Source: Dermanyssus gallinae
Lineage: Eukaryota > Arthropoda > Arachnida > Mesostigmata > Dermanyssidae
DNA length: 64,000 nucleotides
Direction of reading: 5' to 3'
Assembly (NCBI GenBank): GCA_003439945.1
Contig: QVRM01002221.1
Location: 519,501 to 583,500, forward strand
Shown here piece after piece: positions 11,044-23,905 of this stretch. The first letter of the stretch is position 1. Every line of letters starts with the position of its first letter. Position numbers and translations under genes: made by a program. The notes under the pieces are model-generated. The model saw only the letters and a list, made by a program, of their open reading frames with translations, had not been told where the DNA came from and did no database searches.

Positions 11044-12683
11044 TAAATGTGAACACGAGTGTCGCAAGTAAGGCATGACTTGCGTCAGTAAGACCCCGTG
11101 TTCTTACTAGCACAGCGCTTCTCTAAGATTTTCTTGTTTTCTATACCTAAGTGAATTAACAGTTGCATCCGGTGAGTTTCCGCTACAAATGGAGGAGGCA
11201 TGGATTGCATCAGGTGAGTTTCCGCCACAAATGGAGGAGATTTCGATGAGCACGAATCAAAGAGGCACAAAACATAGCAGACCAGCATACTTTACCCCAA
11301 GCTAACCTAAATGTCCCATTTTGTTTGGCAAAATGCGCTAGGTACACCAGCCAGGTATACTTATTTTTTGTATAAGAAGCGTACTTTTTATTCTAAACTA
11401 TCATTTAATCGTACTTCAAGGCACCAAGGGCCGGACAAATTGAGATACGCCAGCCAGCTGGCCGCTCTGTGTGATGCAGGACCTGTGTGATGAAGCTAAA
11501 TTATATCACATTGCCTCGATATTGTCTCAAAAAAGAGCTCCGTATAGTGCTGGAAGTGTCTTAAAGACTTTTCTCATATTATATATGTTATCACAAATTG
11601 GCACCAGGTTGTTACAATGCTTCCGTAAGAACTTGCGCAGCATATAGTAAAGAAAGAGGTTATAAAAATAGCTTTCTACCGTAGTTTTGTAGTTTTAATT
11701 GCAGAGTACTAGCTTTAGTAAATTCGTTGATACATTGTGTTGTAAATAGATCCTTAATATTAAGGATTTAATTTGCATGTCTGTAATAAAGTTACCTGTT
11801 GCGCGCGCCGCTTCCAGCTATTCAAGCATAACTGCAACGCACTGTTTTAAGGTCATTGTGCTGAGCATAAGGAGTCATCAGGTCATCATCGCCTCACCTT
11901 CAAACAGTACTCGCATGCTGTCGTACCGTACTACGGCTACACAGCATTCAGCTTTGACGCTGGCTCCTACTGGAAGCTAATTAGGAAAAAGTTAGTGTAG
12001 TAGAACTACGTCTTTTCCGTGAAATGTCCCTCCCTGCATTTCCTATCTGACTTTGGTTTAGTTGTCTCTTTGCCCGCATGTTTCCGTTGTCCATGCACTG
12101 CATGCAAATGCTGATACAGATCTCGGTGATGCGGAAATGCCCGCCCATTCCCAGCAGGACCACAACGCATTGACCTGTGTCTCGGTGTGAAAACTCGCTC
12201 TATCGAGAGCTAAAACGGAGCGGGGGAACGAGAAAGGGAAGCAGAGCAACGAATCTTTTTGAGCCTCGATACACTATTTAAACGAGTGAGGAGCCGAGAT
12301 GTTAGATTAGTCAAACGTAAACACTTGACGAATGTGTCTTGCTCGACAAATATCCAAGTAGTGAATCAAGCAACGAACAACGGTATTGTTTCCTCTGTGT
12401 TTATATTTGTGCTGAACAAGCGGCACAGCTACAGTGCATTTCATAGACACGCCACGCAGTAAGTTTTCGTACGCTTTAGTGTGGCGTTCGGCGGAACGTC
12501 GTCGCAATCATCTTTGTCGTAGCTGCAACAACCTGATTCTACCGCCTGAATAACCTACTGCTTGGACTAAGCCGGCTAACACTCTCACTTCTAGAGCTAG
12601 GCCGCGAAGGACCGAGGCTGAACTTGAACATCGACAAGTAAGCTACATACGTAGTGTACTTGTGAACTAAGCCAGCGTTCGAA

Positions 12684-13625
12684 ATGGCCACTCCCCTGGT
12701 AAATAAGCGCGCAGTCAGTCGATTTGTGGGCCAAGCAGAAGTTTCGGCCATATTGCCCAGTTCCCTACGGCCAACGGATCTCCCTAAATGGAAACCCTGG
12801 ATGGCCGTCGTCGGCGACTGTTTTGTAAGTCGCCTCACACGAGACGTCTTCAAACCGAGTTCGCTCGATGCATACGACTGTCCCATGGTCGTATGCCTGC
12901 CTCGCGGCCGAATCGGCGAGACGATGGACGTCGCCGAAGCCGCGCTGCCGGCGACCATCGAGGTGCTCATCGTACACCTGGGCGCCGGCAACCTCAACTC
13001 GCCGTCGTCCGATCCCTCACTGGTCGTCGCCGAGCTGAGTGAACGCCTGTGTCGACTTCGGGCGCGCCTGCCGCGGCTGCGTACTGTCGGCATCTGCCTT
13101 CTCACGACGCAGAGGGTCGACATGCAGTGCCGCTACGATACGTCGTGCATCGCCGAGTGCCACGTGCGGTCGAAACAGTTCAACGCGCTCGTGCTTTCAT
13201 GCGCTATTCGGGTGTCGAAATCGGTGTCCGTCCGGTACGTAGACTTGTCTCTGACGACGTCCGACCTCCGAGCCACGGAGTCTGTGCCGACCGACGCCGG
13301 AACGGCTCGCATCGGCCGAGTACTTCAGGACATCGTTCGGCACGAGAAGAGGCGTTCATCGCACAACCACATACCTCGTCAACTCGAGACTCCTGCGTAT
13401 GCGTACTGGCCACAGATGGGACTCCCGAGCTCTGGCGATGGCGCGGGCTGTGCACGTGATTTCAGTACGACTTGGGATTGGCGTAAGCCGTCGATCTGGA
13501 GCCCAACCTCATCGTGCTGGCTAACGTCGGGCTCAGCGGTTGAAGCCCGACCTTCAAGTACGGCGTCCCAAAACTCCAGGCACTCATCAACGTCGTCTGG
13601 AGAAAACTCCGCCGGGAGAAAATGA
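12684..13625 (+). CDS. SGNH-hydrolase-like protein of the mosaic repeat, copy 2 (313 aa)
   Basis: Open frame colinear with 5643-6590 and about 88% identical in protein. It keeps G44-D45-C46, the 'IEVLIVHLGA' strand and the 'DAGTARIG' helix. It changes D102 to G in the loop that would be block III, so that position is not under strict constraint. The frame stays open through about 310 codons in both copies despite many substitutions, including in-frame changes only. That argues for selection on the protein until fairly recently. No signal peptide or membrane segment is seen. The function is unknown; retroelement ORF1-type structural role is an inference. The C-terminal tail after about residue 245 differs in length and is Ser/Thr-rich. 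Confidence 0.55.
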   Translation: MATPLVNKRAVSRFVGQAEVSAILPSSLRPTDLPKWKPWMAVVGDCFVSRLTRDVFKPSSLDAYDCPMVVCLPRGRIGETMDVAEAALPATIEVLIVHLGAGNLNSPSSDPSLVVAELSERLCRLRARLPRLRTVGICLLTTQRVDMQCRYDTSCIAECHVRSKQFNALVLSCAIRVSKSVSVRYVDLSLTTSDLRATESVPTDAGTARIGRVLQDIVRHEKRRSSHNHIPRQLETPAYAYWPQMGLPSSGDGAGCARDFSTTWDWRKPSIWSPTSSCWLTSGSAVEARPSSTASQNSRHSSTSSGENSAGRK

Positions 13626-13751
13626 GCAATGAACATAGCGTAAAATGTTTTATATTTATTATAGCTGTAAGATAATATATTGTTTTTATTATGCTGTAAG
13701 GTAATACAGCTCCGGTGCTTCTTAACAATGCGAGCTATATTATGTCACTAC

Positions 13752-13757
13752 AATAAA
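13752..13757 (+). promoter_or_regulatory. Poly(A) signal AATAAA after SGNH-like ORF, copy 2
   Basis: Same position relative to the ORF as in copy 1 (6698-6703). Confidence 0.45.
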
Positions 13758-13787
13758 AATAATTCGAGGCTTTAATATAAATCTCTT

Positions 13788-13791
<4 letters not shown>

Positions 13792-13838
<47 letters not shown>
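13792..13838. repeat. (TA)n microsatellite at the end of module B copy 2
   Basis: Pure TA run directly abutting the module's tail. Confidence 0.95.
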
Positions 13839-13840
<2 letters not shown>

Positions 13841-13997
13841 ACGAGCTTAAAGAAAGCTGATTAGATGCATGACTACTGACAAACTGGCATGACAACTAAA
13901 AAATAAGGGGTGAGACAGAAAGAAACGTGTGTGCGAGCGAGGGAACAAGAGTACCAAAGCTGGAAAAAGTAGCTAAAGACCAAAGCGAGCCAGCAGA

Positions 13998-14662
13998 CGG
14001 CTAAACACGAGCCTAGAAAAGACTATTTTATATTTATTTTATAAGATGATTTATTTAACACTCATAGAGGGTCTCAGGTGAAGTGGGGCAATTGTAGACA
14101 AGTTCGGGTAAGGGCTGGATGAGGGCGAATTCGCCAGCAAAGAGCAACCGAGAAGAAATAAAGAATTAAGGTTGTGGAACAGATGTCTGTCAGTGGGCTC
14201 CGCTGCTCTGTCAGTTCCGACTGGCCGCGCTTCCGTCAGACCAGTGCGTACACCACCGCGGGAGTGTAATTATATCTCTTTTTTTATGTTGGCCAAGATT
14301 GAAATTGCCTTTTCACGAAAAGGGGGTTCCTTCACCATTATCGCAATGGCTTTGCTCACGCTTGACGAATTTGAATCCAGCTTGTGTTGTTGCTCTCGTA
14401 CATGAGTGGCACTACGATCGACAGCCGCGAGATTCGGATGCCTGAAACGCGCAAACCCCTGCGGGTTCCAATAAGGCGTGTGGCATGTTTTTTACCGTAT
14501 ACTTATACTTGACACACTAGTCACACAGGCTGCTAGTGACGTATGCGCATCATGCATTCCCGAAACCTCCCATAACAAACAAAAATGTTGAATGCGTGCA
14601 GCAGAATACGTCTTCCTCTTACTTTTTTCTTCCGGGAGGGTTTTAAACAGAAACAATAAAAA
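13998..14662 (+). repeat. Mosaic repeat module A, copy 2
   Basis: Second copy of 10487-11043. It carries about 95 extra bp (roughly 14178-14275) in place of a few bases of copy 1. It continues without a gap into module C copy 2. Confidence 0.75.
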
Positions 14663-14962
14663 AGCATCAATGTTAGCGTTACGTTTGGATCGGTCGGAGC
14701 TATATGCACATATAAAAAAAGCATTGTCTCATAACGTGCAACGCAAAGCTTAACCTTGCCATCTTACGTGCAAGGCGACGTTGAATGGCGCAAAGTCGGT
14801 CAACTTCTTTGGTGAGATCGTGACAATTAAAGTTGCACATGCAGTAGTCCAAGTGAGCGCTGATGTGGCCCCAATAGCAAGCATGTCCTCGATCTACATG
14901 AAGTCTGAGATACACGGTATAATCATAGAATATTATAGTAGGATACAGTAGTCGCACGTGCA
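14663..14962 (+). repeat. Mosaic repeat module C, copy 2
   Basis: Counterpart of 3640-4062 lacking its 85-bp internal segment. Together with copy 1 (C then B) and the A-B junction at 11044, it implies an ancestral order A-C-B. The broken transposase begins 59 bp downstream. Confidence 0.7.
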
Positions 14963-15020
14963 AGACGTATCCCTGTGTATGTATTGTTCTCTCTGTTAAA
15001 ATCGTTATTGTTACTGTATC

Positions 15021-16093
15021 GTGATGGCCCGGTACACCGATAAAGAAAAAGCTGACATCTCTCACATTTATGTTGAAACATGGTATAACGCATACCAGGT
15101 GCAACGGCTATACCAGATGCGTTTTTCAAATGAACACTTACCAAGTATTAACACGTTTGCAAACATACATCGTCGGTACGTGAAACTGGATCGTACCATG
15201 GCCGTCACTACGACGCTGGAAGACCTAGGACAGCAAGAACACCAGCCACGGAAGAACACATCAAGCAGTAGCCGATCGTTCTTCAGCAAGCACGAGGGAA
15301 GTGGCCCGAAACGTTGGTGCAAGTTACAGTACCGTCCACAGGGTACTAAGAGCCGAACGACTACACCTGTACCGACGGCAGCAGGTTCAAGCTTTGCAAA
15401 ATCCAGACTACAAACAACGGTTTGACTTCTGTAGCTGGTTTCTGCAGAAAGTAGAAGCCAATGCGGAGTTCCCTGCCCTTGTGCTTTTCACCAATGAAGC
15501 TCGCTTTACACAAGGCGGTGTGTTTAATAGACACAACATCCATGATTGGGCAAGCGTGAACCCGCGTGTGACTCGCCAGCGTGGACGCCAGAGTCAATTC
15601 TCTGTGAAGTGTGGGCTGGCATGGTGAACAACTACCTCATAGGGCCACACATACTTTCTAACGGGTTGGGTGGAGAAGCATACCGTACATTCCTGTGTGA
15701 AATCTTACCAGGACTGTTGGAAGGCGTTCCAGAAGGTGTTCGCGAGAGGATGTGGTTCCAGCACGACGGAGCGCCACCGCACTCTACCACTGCGGTGCGC
15801 GATTATCTCAACGAGGCCTTCAAGAATCGGTGGATTAGCCGGGGCGGGCCGATTGTTGGCCACTGCGATCGCCTGATTTAACAAGTCTCGATTTTTTTCT
15901 TTGGGGCCATTTGAAGAATCTAGTCTACAGGACTCCCGTCGAATCATGTGAGGAGCTGGTCGCCAGGATAAACCTCGCTGCTGATGCCGTTCGAGCAACG
16001 CCTGACATATTTAAAAACGTCCAACAAAATCTCTGCAGGCGCTGCCGAAAGTGTATAGAAACTGGCGGAGACACGTTCGAGCAGTTACTGTAA
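15021..16093 (+). pseudogene. Broken DDE transposase (DUF4817 / Tc1-mariner superfamily)
   Basis: Starts with 'MMARYTDKEKADISHIYVE', the N-terminal helix-turn-helix region (about 75 residues) typical of DUF4817 transposases of arthropods. The catalytic core follows in pieces through at least three frame changes. Pieces are 'TVHRVLRAERL', then 'VLFTNEARFTQGGVFN', 'VWAGMVNNYLIGPHIL', 'WFQHDGAPPHST' and 'RWISRGGPI'. A frameshift near 15875 breaks 'SPDL...LDFFLWGHLK', and the last piece is 'TPVESCEELVARI...' ending at 16093. The first catalytic Asp is Asn (codon 15493-15495, FTNE where FTDE is usual). The second (QHDG) and third (SPDL) survive. It cannot make an active enzyme. Terminal inverted repeats were not found. 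Confidence 0.85.
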
Positions 16094-17779
<1,686 letters not shown>

Positions 17780-18780
17780 TTGCCGAACCGCGTGTAGGTA
17801 TTGTGGGTTAGTGTTTTTGTTGGCGTTGTTTATCTGCGCGGTAGTTGATGCGCGAGGTCGATCCTGATCCGGACGGTGGTCCTTTCGACGATTTACCCTC
17901 CACTCCATCCTATATCGGCTCTGCGTGTAGAGCGCCTCAGCCCACAGTCGCCGAATAAAGTATCGCCAACGCTCCACGCAGCTTACGTCCGCCGATGTGC
18001 AGGTGGCGAATGCACTCGCGCCCTCGGGCTCACGGCTGAACGAATTAAAAGCCAAACGTGGGCCAAACTCTCCCGTATACGTACGCAGAGAATCCGTTCG
18101 CCACGCAGGTGGCCAGCCACACAGCCCCCGACTACCTCTGTAGGTGGTTGGGTCGCGGTCATTTCTCGCGGTTTGTTCCGCCAGGTGGTCGCCAGCAGGT
18201 AGTGTCGGTGCGGTGCGTCGGTGGTGATGGGCGATCGAGTGTGCTTTCAGCTGTGTTTGTTTGTGGATGAGCGGAGTATGCACGTCGATCTCGTTGTCGG
18301 GCAATAGCTGACAGCGTGCGCCCTCCTATAGCGATAAGGGCAGGCGCCAGCCATGACCCGACGAGGGCAGCTCATCATCGTCGCCGCCGCGTCATTGCGG
18401 TTACGTCGTGGGACGTTGTCAGCGCTAACGGATTGCTCAGGACGCTGGTGGCGGACATAAGCGGTCAAATAAGGACCTCACCTCTCATAGTCGAACGCAA
18501 GCACGCACGCACGCCAGAACGAGGCAATGAGCGAATGGGGCCACGAAGCCGTCACTGTGGCTGTGGCTCCGACGTCAACGTGCCCCAGCCGCCTCCGCTG
18601 TTACGCTCCGCTCTATACATATGCAGACGCAGAGTGGAGTCGAGTCGGGTGGGTCACATCGCCACCGATGGATGCAGGCAGCTTCGACTAGTGACACCGG
18701 TAATGGACGACAGTCGTATCAGCAACGTTTTATGATGCACACAGACGCGCTAAATACGAGCGTGTCCGTAGTTGTAACCG
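17780..18780. other. GC/CpG-rich segment without an assignable gene
   Basis: Base composition changes sharply to CpG-rich from about 17780 to 18620, with several overlapping frames on both strands (for example 175 codons on minus 17777-18304). None shows a domain, and overlapping frames are expected in GC-rich DNA with few stops. It could be an unmethylated promoter or CpG island, or an element leader. Nothing decides this. Confidence 0.35.
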
Positions 18781-18792
18781 TTTCTACATGTA

Positions 18793-18798
<6 letters not shown>

Positions 18799-18840
<42 letters not shown>
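18799..18840. repeat. (TA)n microsatellite
   Basis: TA run of about 40 bp. Confidence 0.95.
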
Positions 18841-19010
18841 TTGTGACGGAGCGATCACTTTTCAACTGTAGTCCATCAACCTGACTACTAATGAAGCCAC
18901 GGAGAGCGTTTCTGTACCTGTCAAAAGATACAGGTGTATGCAAAACAAAAACAACAATGTTACAAGGCGATGTTTAATGCATAATTGAGGTATGCCTTGT
19001 ATGTGTGCTA

Positions 19011-19016
19011 TGTATA

Positions 19017-19071
<55 letters not shown>
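19011..19071. repeat. (TA)n microsatellite
   Basis: TA run of about 60 bp with two interrupting TG steps at its left end. Confidence 0.95.
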
Positions 19072-19073
<2 letters not shown>

Positions 19074-19418
19074 AACAAGCATTTAATACTCAAGTCGAGT
19101 GTATGTTAAATATGAATCTACCGGAGCGCTGCTAGGTTCCGGCAATGCAATCGATGATAGGTTGAGCAAGTTGTTCCACAGTGCCAACAGGTGCACTGCT
19201 CGTCTGCCTCATGGAAGCCAACTTTTGTGCACACTGTAAGATGGAAGCCGTGCATTGCATGACGCATAATAAGGTGGCGAGTTTCCTATTGGGCATTCTT
19301 CCACGAGTTGTTTATCATAGCTTGAGTTTAATAGAAGTCCATGTCCACTTGACACATCGTAGCTTCCTACTTTAGTAAATACTTTTGATACTCGCGAGTT
19401 AATTGCATATATATATAC

Positions 19419-20975
19419 ATGGTGAGTCATGACTCCGTCCTGTGGTCACTCCGGACTCGCGGATACCCGGAGGTATTCATGAATTATATCGAACGCGTGT
19501 ACCTCTTATCTAAAACTCTCATAGAATTTGGACAAGAATGTCGCACATTTTGGCCGACTAGGGGTGTTAGGCAGGGAGATCCTCTGTCCCCCCTTTTATT
19601 TAATCTAGTTATCGACGACATTCTTTCAAAATTAGACAAAACTAATATCGGGTACCAACTAACTGGTGACTTCCGCCTTATGGGCTTAGCCTTTGCGGAT
19701 GATCTCATCCTCCTAGCCTCCACGAAATCTATTCTCCAACGGCTCCTTAATATTACGGACCCCGTTTTGAAATCCCGAGGCCTTGAAATTGATACTAATA
19801 AAAGCTTTACTATCTCCCATTTATTTAATAGGAAGGAAGGTAAAGGTTTTATTAATACCGTACCAGAATTTAACGTTGGAGATCGGCAATTGCCAGCTAA
19901 AGGTATGAGCAATCGATGGAGATATCTTGGAGTCGACTTCGACAGCAATGGCAGAGTTGACTTCACCAAGTATATACTCCTTAATTTACTCAACAGACTC
20001 ATGATAGCTCCCCTTAAACCCCATCAAAGACTCATATTTTTGAAAGACTTTCTCATTCCCCGTATCCTATATAAACTGGTCTCCGGTCCCAGACCATTTT
20101 ACGCACTCCGTAGCGACCTAGATAAAGAGATCAGAAAGGTTGTTAAGTCGAAATGGCTTAGGCTCGAAAACTCGGTGCCGAACGCCTACCTGTACACGCA
20201 CACAGCACACGGCGGTCTGGATATCCCCTGCCTCCAAACATTCATCCCCAGACTCCGCCTCTCCCGCCTGACAGCACTACAACACTCCACGCACTCTGGG
20301 GTCCAATGGATGCTAACCACCGAGCACTTCAAAAAAGACCTTGTGAAAACAAAACTTCTTTGCGAGCGCTTGGGAACCTCCATTGAGACCGCTACACAAG
20401 AGACCGATTACTGGTCTCAACAACTACACAACACGTTCGATGGGGCACATTTTAAAAAAGCACACGAAACGCCCTTTGTACATTTCTGGATTAAGGGTAT
20501 GCCCTACCTATCTGGTAAGGAGTATTTAAACCTACTAACGCTCAGGATCAACGCACTACCAACGCGTGCCAGATTGGCCAGGGGACGCCTGGGCTACAAC
20601 AAACGTTGTAGGCACGGGTGTCATGCGCCTGAGACGTTGGCTCATGTCGCTCAGATGTGCGATACAACACACAAACAAACTATAAAGAAACATGACGGCG
20701 TCTGTGATTGCGTGGCGCGTCTTCTCCGCGAGAGGGGTCATGAGGTGGTTCGTGAGCGAGTATTCCGTCGACCGGGCGCACCGGGTCTAAAGCCCGACCT
20801 CGTAAAAACAATACCTACCGAGGTCTGGGTTTTAGATGCCGAGGTTTGCGGCCCGAACCGGGACATGGCAAAAGCGCGGCAGGACAAGGTCACCAAATAT
20901 GATGTCGAGTTCCTGAGAGCGGCGCTCCCCGACCCGCAAAACCTCGCAGATTCGGATCCATCACTATCTTTATGA
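19419..20975 (+). CDS. 5'-truncated R2-like retrotransposon polyprotein: RT C-half plus restriction-like endonuclease (518 aa)
   Basis: The frame is open without breaks. It enters the reverse transcriptase just after motif A with 'VSHDSVLWSLRTRG'. It then shows RQGDPLSP (51-58), the catalytic FADD (92-95) and 'WRYLGVDF' on the thumb side. After a long linker comes a CCHC knuckle (CRHGC...H....C, from about residue 397) and an RLE core: KPDLV at about 458 then VWVLDAEV. This order and the R-L-E type endonuclease are diagnostic of the R2-like group, which nicks its target and primes on it. The fragment starts in the short TA run at about 19404-19418, so the N-terminal zinc fingers and half the RT are missing. 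The first ATG is incidental. The intact frame suggests a young copy; it cannot move by itself. Confidence 0.88.
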   Translation: MVSHDSVLWSLRTRGYPEVFMNYIERVYLLSKTLIEFGQECRTFWPTRGVRQGDPLSPLLFNLVIDDILSKLDKTNIGYQLTGDFRLMGLAFADDLILLASTKSILQRLLNITDPVLKSRGLEIDTNKSFTISHLFNRKEGKGFINTVPEFNVGDRQLPAKGMSNRWRYLGVDFDSNGRVDFTKYILLNLLNRLMIAPLKPHQRLIFLKDFLIPRILYKLVSGPRPFYALRSDLDKEIRKVVKSKWLRLENSVPNAYLYTHTAHGGLDIPCLQTFIPRLRLSRLTALQHSTHSGVQWMLTTEHFKKDLVKTKLLCERLGTSIETATQETDYWSQQLHNTFDGAHFKKAHETPFVHFWIKGMPYLSGKEYLNLLTLRINALPTRARLARGRLGYNKRCRHGCHAPETLAHVAQMCDTTHKQTIKKHDGVCDCVARLLRERGHEVVRERVFRRPGAPGLKPDLVKTIPTEVWVLDAEVCGPNRDMAKARQDKVTKYDVEFLRAALPDPQNLADSDPSLSL

Positions 20976-21223
20976 GTGGTCTATGGGACTCGTAATCTGC
21001 GAGGACGCTCTTTGGGGCTCGGCGTCACGAAGAGGAGTCTTATGGATCTTACCGTTTTAACGTTGCAAGGAACCTTGAGAATATACCGCTCGCACCGGGT
21101 CCATAAGAGCGGGGGCTACCTTCAAGCAACCTCACGTGACACTTTTTACCACCATTTGTATTAAGGCGAGCACTGCCGAGTGTGCAAACGTATTGTAAAT
21201 GTTTAATAAATCATCACAATATT

Positions 21224-21226
<3 letters not shown>
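20976..21226 (+). mobile_element. 3' UTR of the R2-like element, copy 1
   Basis: Sequence after the stop that recurs at 22661-22940: shared blocks include ggggctcggcgtcacgaaga and gcgagcactgccgagt. It contains taataaa near its end and finishes '...caatattttcta', directly followed by (TA)n at 21226-21262. Confidence 0.85.

Positions 21227-21262
<36 letters not shown>
21226..21262. repeat. (TA)n microsatellite at the R2-like 3' end
   Basis: TA run contiguous with the element's 3' terminus; either target site or element tail. Confidence 0.95.
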
Positions 21263-21267
<5 letters not shown>

Positions 21268-22623
21268 TGGCTGGTCCCTACACTGGATCCCCTAACGGTG
21301 CACACGTGCGCAGGGACCCAAATGTCATGTTCCGACCATAAATGTTTGATTACATTGAATAAATGAATTGTGTTATATATATTGCGCAATAATGTTCTCG
21401 CCTGTAACACAGAGAACGCAGAGAGTATTTCGCGCTCTACTAATTCCATGCCGGTATCCCTGTGAGCATCCGTGAACCGTCAGGATCTGCGTGAGGTCGT
21501 AAGTCACCGTTTCCTGCTCTCTCGAGCCAGGTCCTGAAGACCGATATAACTTATCTAATTTACTTTACAACATAATTGCAGCCGCTTATGTAGTTGTATT
21601 TTTTTTATAAGCTTTCGGCAAACATTAGCTGCATATACGCCGACATACGCCTTCCTGTTAGGACCCGCTCGCGTCTTCTCTCTGATTGGAGCCCTCGCCC
21701 CCCATACAATAATCATAATCGTCGAGGCTACTGTTATTACAATGCTATATGACTAGCATATTGGGACTGCCAGTACCCTTTAAAAGCCGCGCGGCATCGC
21801 TCCGTTCTTCTTAGACCTCATTCCAGAGGATCAGCTCGAGAGGCTGCGTATAGAGTACGACGAGGTCTGCCATTGTCTCTAGCGGCCTCATCGGCATCAG
21901 TCAGTTAGGGCTTTCCACAGCATGTACTGCTTTTTTTATTTAACCTGCTTTGCGTGTTAGCTGTCCGTCAGATCCTGATCGTATTCAGTACACCGGCCCA
22001 GGTACCCGACTCATTGTTGTTTGTCGCGAAGTATTTGATGTATGTCTAGGTGGAGTTCAAGATTTCTACAACTGTTTCTGTGTACTGGTAGGCCGGGTTT
22101 TTGTGCAGCTAGCCTTAGGTCATGCCTACTCTCATTCACTCCACTACACTCTTCCAAGGTGACTTTGCTTTTTGCACTAATTCCTTCTCGACGCTCTTCG
22201 ACATCGTTCCCGGTATGAACCGGTCGTGACTTCGTACTTCGTCCCGCCGCTTGTTCACGCTTTGCTGGCAAGGATGACGCGCGATTGTGCGCCAGAGATA
22301 AGTCGAAATGAAGTCTGCTTTAGGCGCGATAGTGTCACGTTCCAATTTATCAGCGTGAAAACCCATTTGTGACGTCTAGCACACAGCTAGAGCCGGCAAA
22401 ACGCCGAACGCCTCGTGGGTAGTGTTGGCGTTCGTTCCCGGTTATTTAGAGTACACAGTTTATCAATCGAGCGATGTCCGGCCAGCCACATCGGTATAAT
22501 ACCTGTTCGTAATTTGACTGCCACTCCTAAACAAGATTTCTCTGCTTTCCTCATTTAATTAGCAAATGCTCTGTTATGCGACTGCTAAAAGTACGTACGT
22601 CAAATTTCCTGGTACCTTTAGCG

Positions 22624-22624
<1 letters not shown>
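21263..22624. other. Intergenic, no gene seen
   Basis: Mixed composition. A short inverted pair (ggtccct...agggacc, about 21272-21319) is the only structure noticed. Overlapping short frames near 21950-22366 have no motif. Confidence 0.4.

Positions 22625-22662
<38 letters not shown>
22625..22662. repeat. (TA)n microsatellite at the start of the R2-like 3' UTR copy 2
   Basis: TA run that runs straight into the element sequence. Confidence 0.95.
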
Positions 22663-22664
<2 letters not shown>

Positions 22665-22940
22665 TAGTGTATGGGACTCCAAATCTGCAAGTACGTTCTT
22701 GGGGCTCGGCGTCACGAAGAGGAATCTTATGGATCTTACGGTCTTAACGTTGCAACGAACGTTGAGGATATATCGCTCGCACCGGGTTCATAAGAGCGGG
22801 GGCTACCATCAAGTAAGGTCACGGACAGCTGATTCTTAACCTCACGTGACACCTTTTTACGACTATTTTTGTTAGGGCGAGCACTGCCGAGTATGCAAAC
22901 GTATTGTAAATGATAAATAAATTATCACAATATTTTCTAT
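22661..22940 (+). mobile_element. R2-like element, copy 2: 3' UTR only
   Basis: Begins with tgagtagtgtatggg, matching copy 1 from its stop codon onward, and ends with the same '...caatattttcta'. It differs by scattered substitutions and an extra about 22 bp near 22827. It is a severely 5'-truncated insertion (about 280 bp) or a non-autonomous derivative keeping only the 3' region the polymerase recognises. Confidence 0.85.
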
Positions 22941-23857
22941 TTATAACACTGTCTTCTTCGAGTTTTTGTCTTGAATTGTAGAGCATCATATTTGAATATA
23001 CCGCCTTCAGTAAAAGCCAAACAAACGCTTCTCAGAAACTGAAAGAAGAAATTGGTGCCTCGAATTGAGTTCCATCGCTGGGAGTTGTGTCGTGGAAGCT
23101 AAGAAACACTACTGCGCAAGTGGAGGTCGATGCCATTATGGATGGGCCATCAAAACCATTGTCACGAGTTTTCCCTCTTCTCTATTCTTGAAAAGCCTGC
23201 AGATGACACAGACACATCTGAATAGATTGTGCCCAACGTATTAAGGAAGTCTGCAAGCTGTGCCGTAAATTTTGTACTAGAGTCGCTCTGATCCTTTAAG
23301 CGTTCATCTGCTTCATCATCATACCCTACGCGTCATCGTAAAACACTCCAATTCAATCACCCGCGCCGTGCGCCACAAAGCTTCCATACATCTAGGCTTT
23401 CAAAGGCTTTAACACTGCCGTTTCATAATGAAAGAAAATACTTCTGCACGTAAATATTGCACAAGTTTCGCATGGTGATCATGTTTGCTGTACAACTGCC
23501 CGATGTGTTAATATATAACATGGCTTGTTGATTAAACGTATACATCTATAAGTTACGTATAGATGTATATATATATATATATATAGATATAAATATAGCT
23601 CTCTGTGAGTCCTCCCTGCTTTGACGGCTAAAAAGATTAGAAGAGACAACGTTCCCACACAATGGAAGTCACGAAAAAATGCGCAGGAGCAACTCAACTC
23701 GGAAGACGCGTTTAAAAAATGTATTAAGGAATCAGAAAGAAGGTGGCGGCACAAGTGCATTGCAGTGGGCAGAAGCCATTTTAAAGAGAAGAAAAACACC
23801 TTGGAAGAATTAATAAATCTTCCTTTTTATAAATATGTTTCATAACTTCCCGATACA

Positions 23858-23905
<48 letters not shown>

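Larger units (their letters stand above)
11048..13792 (+). repeat. Mosaic repeat module B, copy 2 (carries SGNH-like ORF)
   Basis: Counterpart of 4131-6745. It begins right after module A with 'tgtgaacacgagtgtcgca' and ends at a (TA)n run (13792-13838). It contains about 115 bp at 12457-12572 not found in copy 1; that segment begins with gtaagt and ends ...ctaag, so an intron-like origin is possible but unproven. Confidence 0.8.

Noticed and set aside
21320..21336. 17-bp match aaatgtcatgttccgac with 58307-58323
   Set aside because: A single exact 17-mer in 64 kb squared is not far from chance and the flanks do not align.
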